This document shows, one piece after another, positions 8,040-9,028 of a DNA stretch of 9,028 nt; the stretch's first letter is position 1; the number at the start of each line of letters is the position of its first letter. The notes under the pieces were generated by a model. That model was not told the DNA's origin. It saw only the letters and a program-made list of their open reading frames with translations, and did no database searches. The translations under genes were made by a program, and so were the position numbers. Source of the DNA: Leptotrichia sp. oral taxon 215 (lineage in GTDB: Bacteria > Fusobacteriota > Fusobacteriia > Fusobacteriales > Leptotrichiaceae); the NCBI GenBank assembly GCA_905371725.1, contig CAJPML010000022.1:1-9028 (forward strand), given 5' to 3'.

Positions 8040-8960
8040 ATGAGTAAAATAGGAGTAATAGGCAGTTTAAATATGGATACAATTATTCAGGTTGAAAAAA
8101 TGCCTGAAGAAGGAGAAAATATTTTCTTAGAAACCATTAAAAATAGCTTTGGAGGAAAAGGCGGAAATGCAGCTATTGCATTAAAAAAATTAAATTGCAA
8201 TGTTTGTTTTTTCAGCTGTCTTGGTAGCGATCATGATGCCGAACTGATTAAGGAAAATTTATCCCGATACAAAATCGACACTTCAAATATAAAAATTTCC
8301 GAAACCTGCAAAACAGGAACTGCCTATATATTCCTTGAAAAAAATGGAAATAACAGAATAATTGTTAATCCAGGAGCAAATATGGATATAAGCAGAGCAG
8401 ATATCAGAAATATATTTCAAAAAGAAATGAAAAACTGCACGCATATACTAATCCAGTTGGAAATTTCCATAGAAGCTATCAAAGAGATTATTTGTATATG
8501 TAATGAGCTAAACATTAAATTAATCATTGATGCTGGTCCTATAAGAAATATCAGCATTAATGATCTCGCAGGAGCATACATTGTAAGTCCAAACAAATCT
8601 GAACTGGAAGCTCTTGTAAAAAGAAAATTGTGTTCTCTTGAAGAAATCAAAATCGCAGGAAGAGAATTATTAAATAATGGAATAGAAAATGTTCTTGTAA
8701 AAATGGGAGAAAATGGAAGTTTATTTTTGAACAATGAAATTGAAATTTATCAGAAAATTTATAAAGTAGATGCTTTAGATACAACTGGTGCAGGTGATAG
8801 CTATATGGCAGGTTTTGTCAAATCATTATCCGAAGGAAACAATTTAAAGGAAGCTATGAACTATGGAAGTATCTGCGGAGCTATTGCTGTTACAAAAATT
8901 GGTGCTGTTCCAAGTTTACCTTCATTAGAAGATGTAAATAAATTTATTGAAAATAAATAA
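8040..8960 (+). CDS. Ribokinase-like sugar kinase (PfkB family, RbsK-like); substrate in this operon uncertain
   Basis: A 306-residue cytoplasmic kinase of the PfkB/ribokinase family, normal in length. It opens with GVIGSLNMD (5-13), has GGKGGN (38-43), QLE (139-141), the NxxE motif in SPNKSELE (183-190), KMGENGSL (221-228) and the anion-hole signature DTTGAGD (247-253) with catalytic base Asp253. The six residues that contact ribose in the E. coli enzyme (Asn14, Asp16, Gly42, Asn46, Glu143, Asp255) appear to correspond to Asn11, Asp13, Gly39, Asn43, Glu141 and Asp253, so phosphorylation of D-ribose at O5 is plausible. These positions are partly shared by other family members and do not settle the substrate. 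AAGGAG at 8021-8026 lies 13 bases before the ATG, a longish spacer. The gene follows the binding protein by 38 bases, so it is probably cotranscribed. A 19-base tandem duplication covers its stop codon. Confidence 0.88.
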   Translation: MSKIGVIGSLNMDTIIQVEKMPEEGENIFLETIKNSFGGKGGNAAIALKKLNCNVCFFSCLGSDHDAELIKENLSRYKIDTSNIKISETCKTGTAYIFLEKNGNNRIIVNPGANMDISRADIRNIFQKEMKNCTHILIQLEISIEAIKEIICICNELNIKLIIDAGPIRNISINDLAGAYIVSPNKSELEALVKRKLCSLEEIKIAGRELLNNGIENVLVKMGENGSLFLNNEIEIYQKIYKVDALDTTGAGDSYMAGFVKSLSEGNNLKEAMNYGSICGAIAVTKIGAVPSLPSLEDVNKFIENK

Positions 8961-8968
8961 ATTTATTG
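8935..8968 (+). repeat. Tandem duplication, 19-base unit, about 1.8 copies, across a stop codon
   Basis: The 15-base string TAAATAAATTTATTG occurs at 8935-8949 and again, identical, at 8954-8968, with AAAA between, giving a 19-base period. The first copy encodes the last residues of the kinase (NKFI); the TAA stop (8958-8960) lies inside the second. Both copies contain the palindrome AATAAATTTATT. It is all AT-rich, so chance or replication slippage are both possible. Confidence 0.75.
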
Positions 8969-9028
8969 TCAACTTTAAATATATAGTTAAATTCTAAGAC
9001 CATAAAAATATTCATAAAAACCTAGTTC
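8961..9028. other. Non-coding tail after the last gene; no clear terminator
   Basis: This stretch is almost pure A+T and holds no reading frame of note. Only AT-only inverted repeats are visible, such as AACT-TTAAATATAT-AGTT (8971-8988), without a G+C stem or a T-run after it. I see no convincing terminator, so the transcript may continue past the window. Confidence 0.5.

Noticed and set aside
8417..8734. 105-codon minus-strand frame inside the kinase gene
   Set aside because: It is antisense to conserved kinase sequence with no independent support.
8941..8963. Stem AATTTATT / AATAAATT as a terminator
   Set aside because: The stem is AT-only with a seven-base loop, overlaps the coding end and is not followed by a T-run; it is better explained by the tandem duplication.
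1..9028. Mobile element, CRISPR, tRNA, rRNA or defence genes
   Set aside because: The window is filled by eight metabolic genes with tight spacing; I saw no transposase, repeat array, or RNA gene.

Overview
The window holds one strand's worth of an L-rhamnose uptake and degradation operon: eight genes, all on the + strand, all spaced by 38 bases or less, with no convincing promoter or terminator inside. Every start used is ATG, every stop is TAA, and almost every gene has a strong purine-rich Shine-Dalgarno site (AAGGAG or AAGGAGG). The DNA is very AT-rich, codons end mostly in A or T, and the coding strand is purine-rich. This fits a low-G+C anaerobe. My best guess is Fusobacteriota, Leptotrichiaceae type (Leptotrichia/Sebaldella), with a low-G+C Firmicute as the alternative. 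That guess is from style only, with no marker gene to prove it.

Layout. Positions 1-1301 hold rhaB (L-rhamnulokinase), whose 5' end lies outside the window. Positions 1320-2576 hold rhaA (L-rhamnose isomerase). Positions 2596-3426 hold rhaD (rhamnulose-1-phosphate aldolase). Positions 3460-8001 hold a complete ABC importer of the CUT2 sugar class, in the order double ATPase, permease, permease, lipoprotein binding protein. Positions 8040-8960 hold a ribokinase-like PfkB-family kinase. The last 68 bases contain no gene and no clear terminator.

How they work together. The lipoprotein should capture the sugar outside the membrane, the two permeases form the channel, and the double ATPase drives import. 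RhaA converts L-rhamnose to L-rhamnulose, RhaB phosphorylates it, and RhaD splits rhamnulose-1-phosphate into dihydroxyacetone phosphate and L-lactaldehyde. The transporter has the gene order and sequence style of lsrACDB (autoinducer-2 import), so automatic annotation may mislabel it; the rhaBAD neighbours argue for rhamnose. The terminal ribokinase is not needed by the textbook rhamnose route and is the main open question.

The window does not look like a new type of system. It is a well-preserved metabolic operon. Points worth a second look are the unexplained kinase, the Lsr-like but probably non-AI-2 binding protein, two start-site corrections (rhaB, rhaD), and a 19-base tandem duplication over the stop codon of the last gene.
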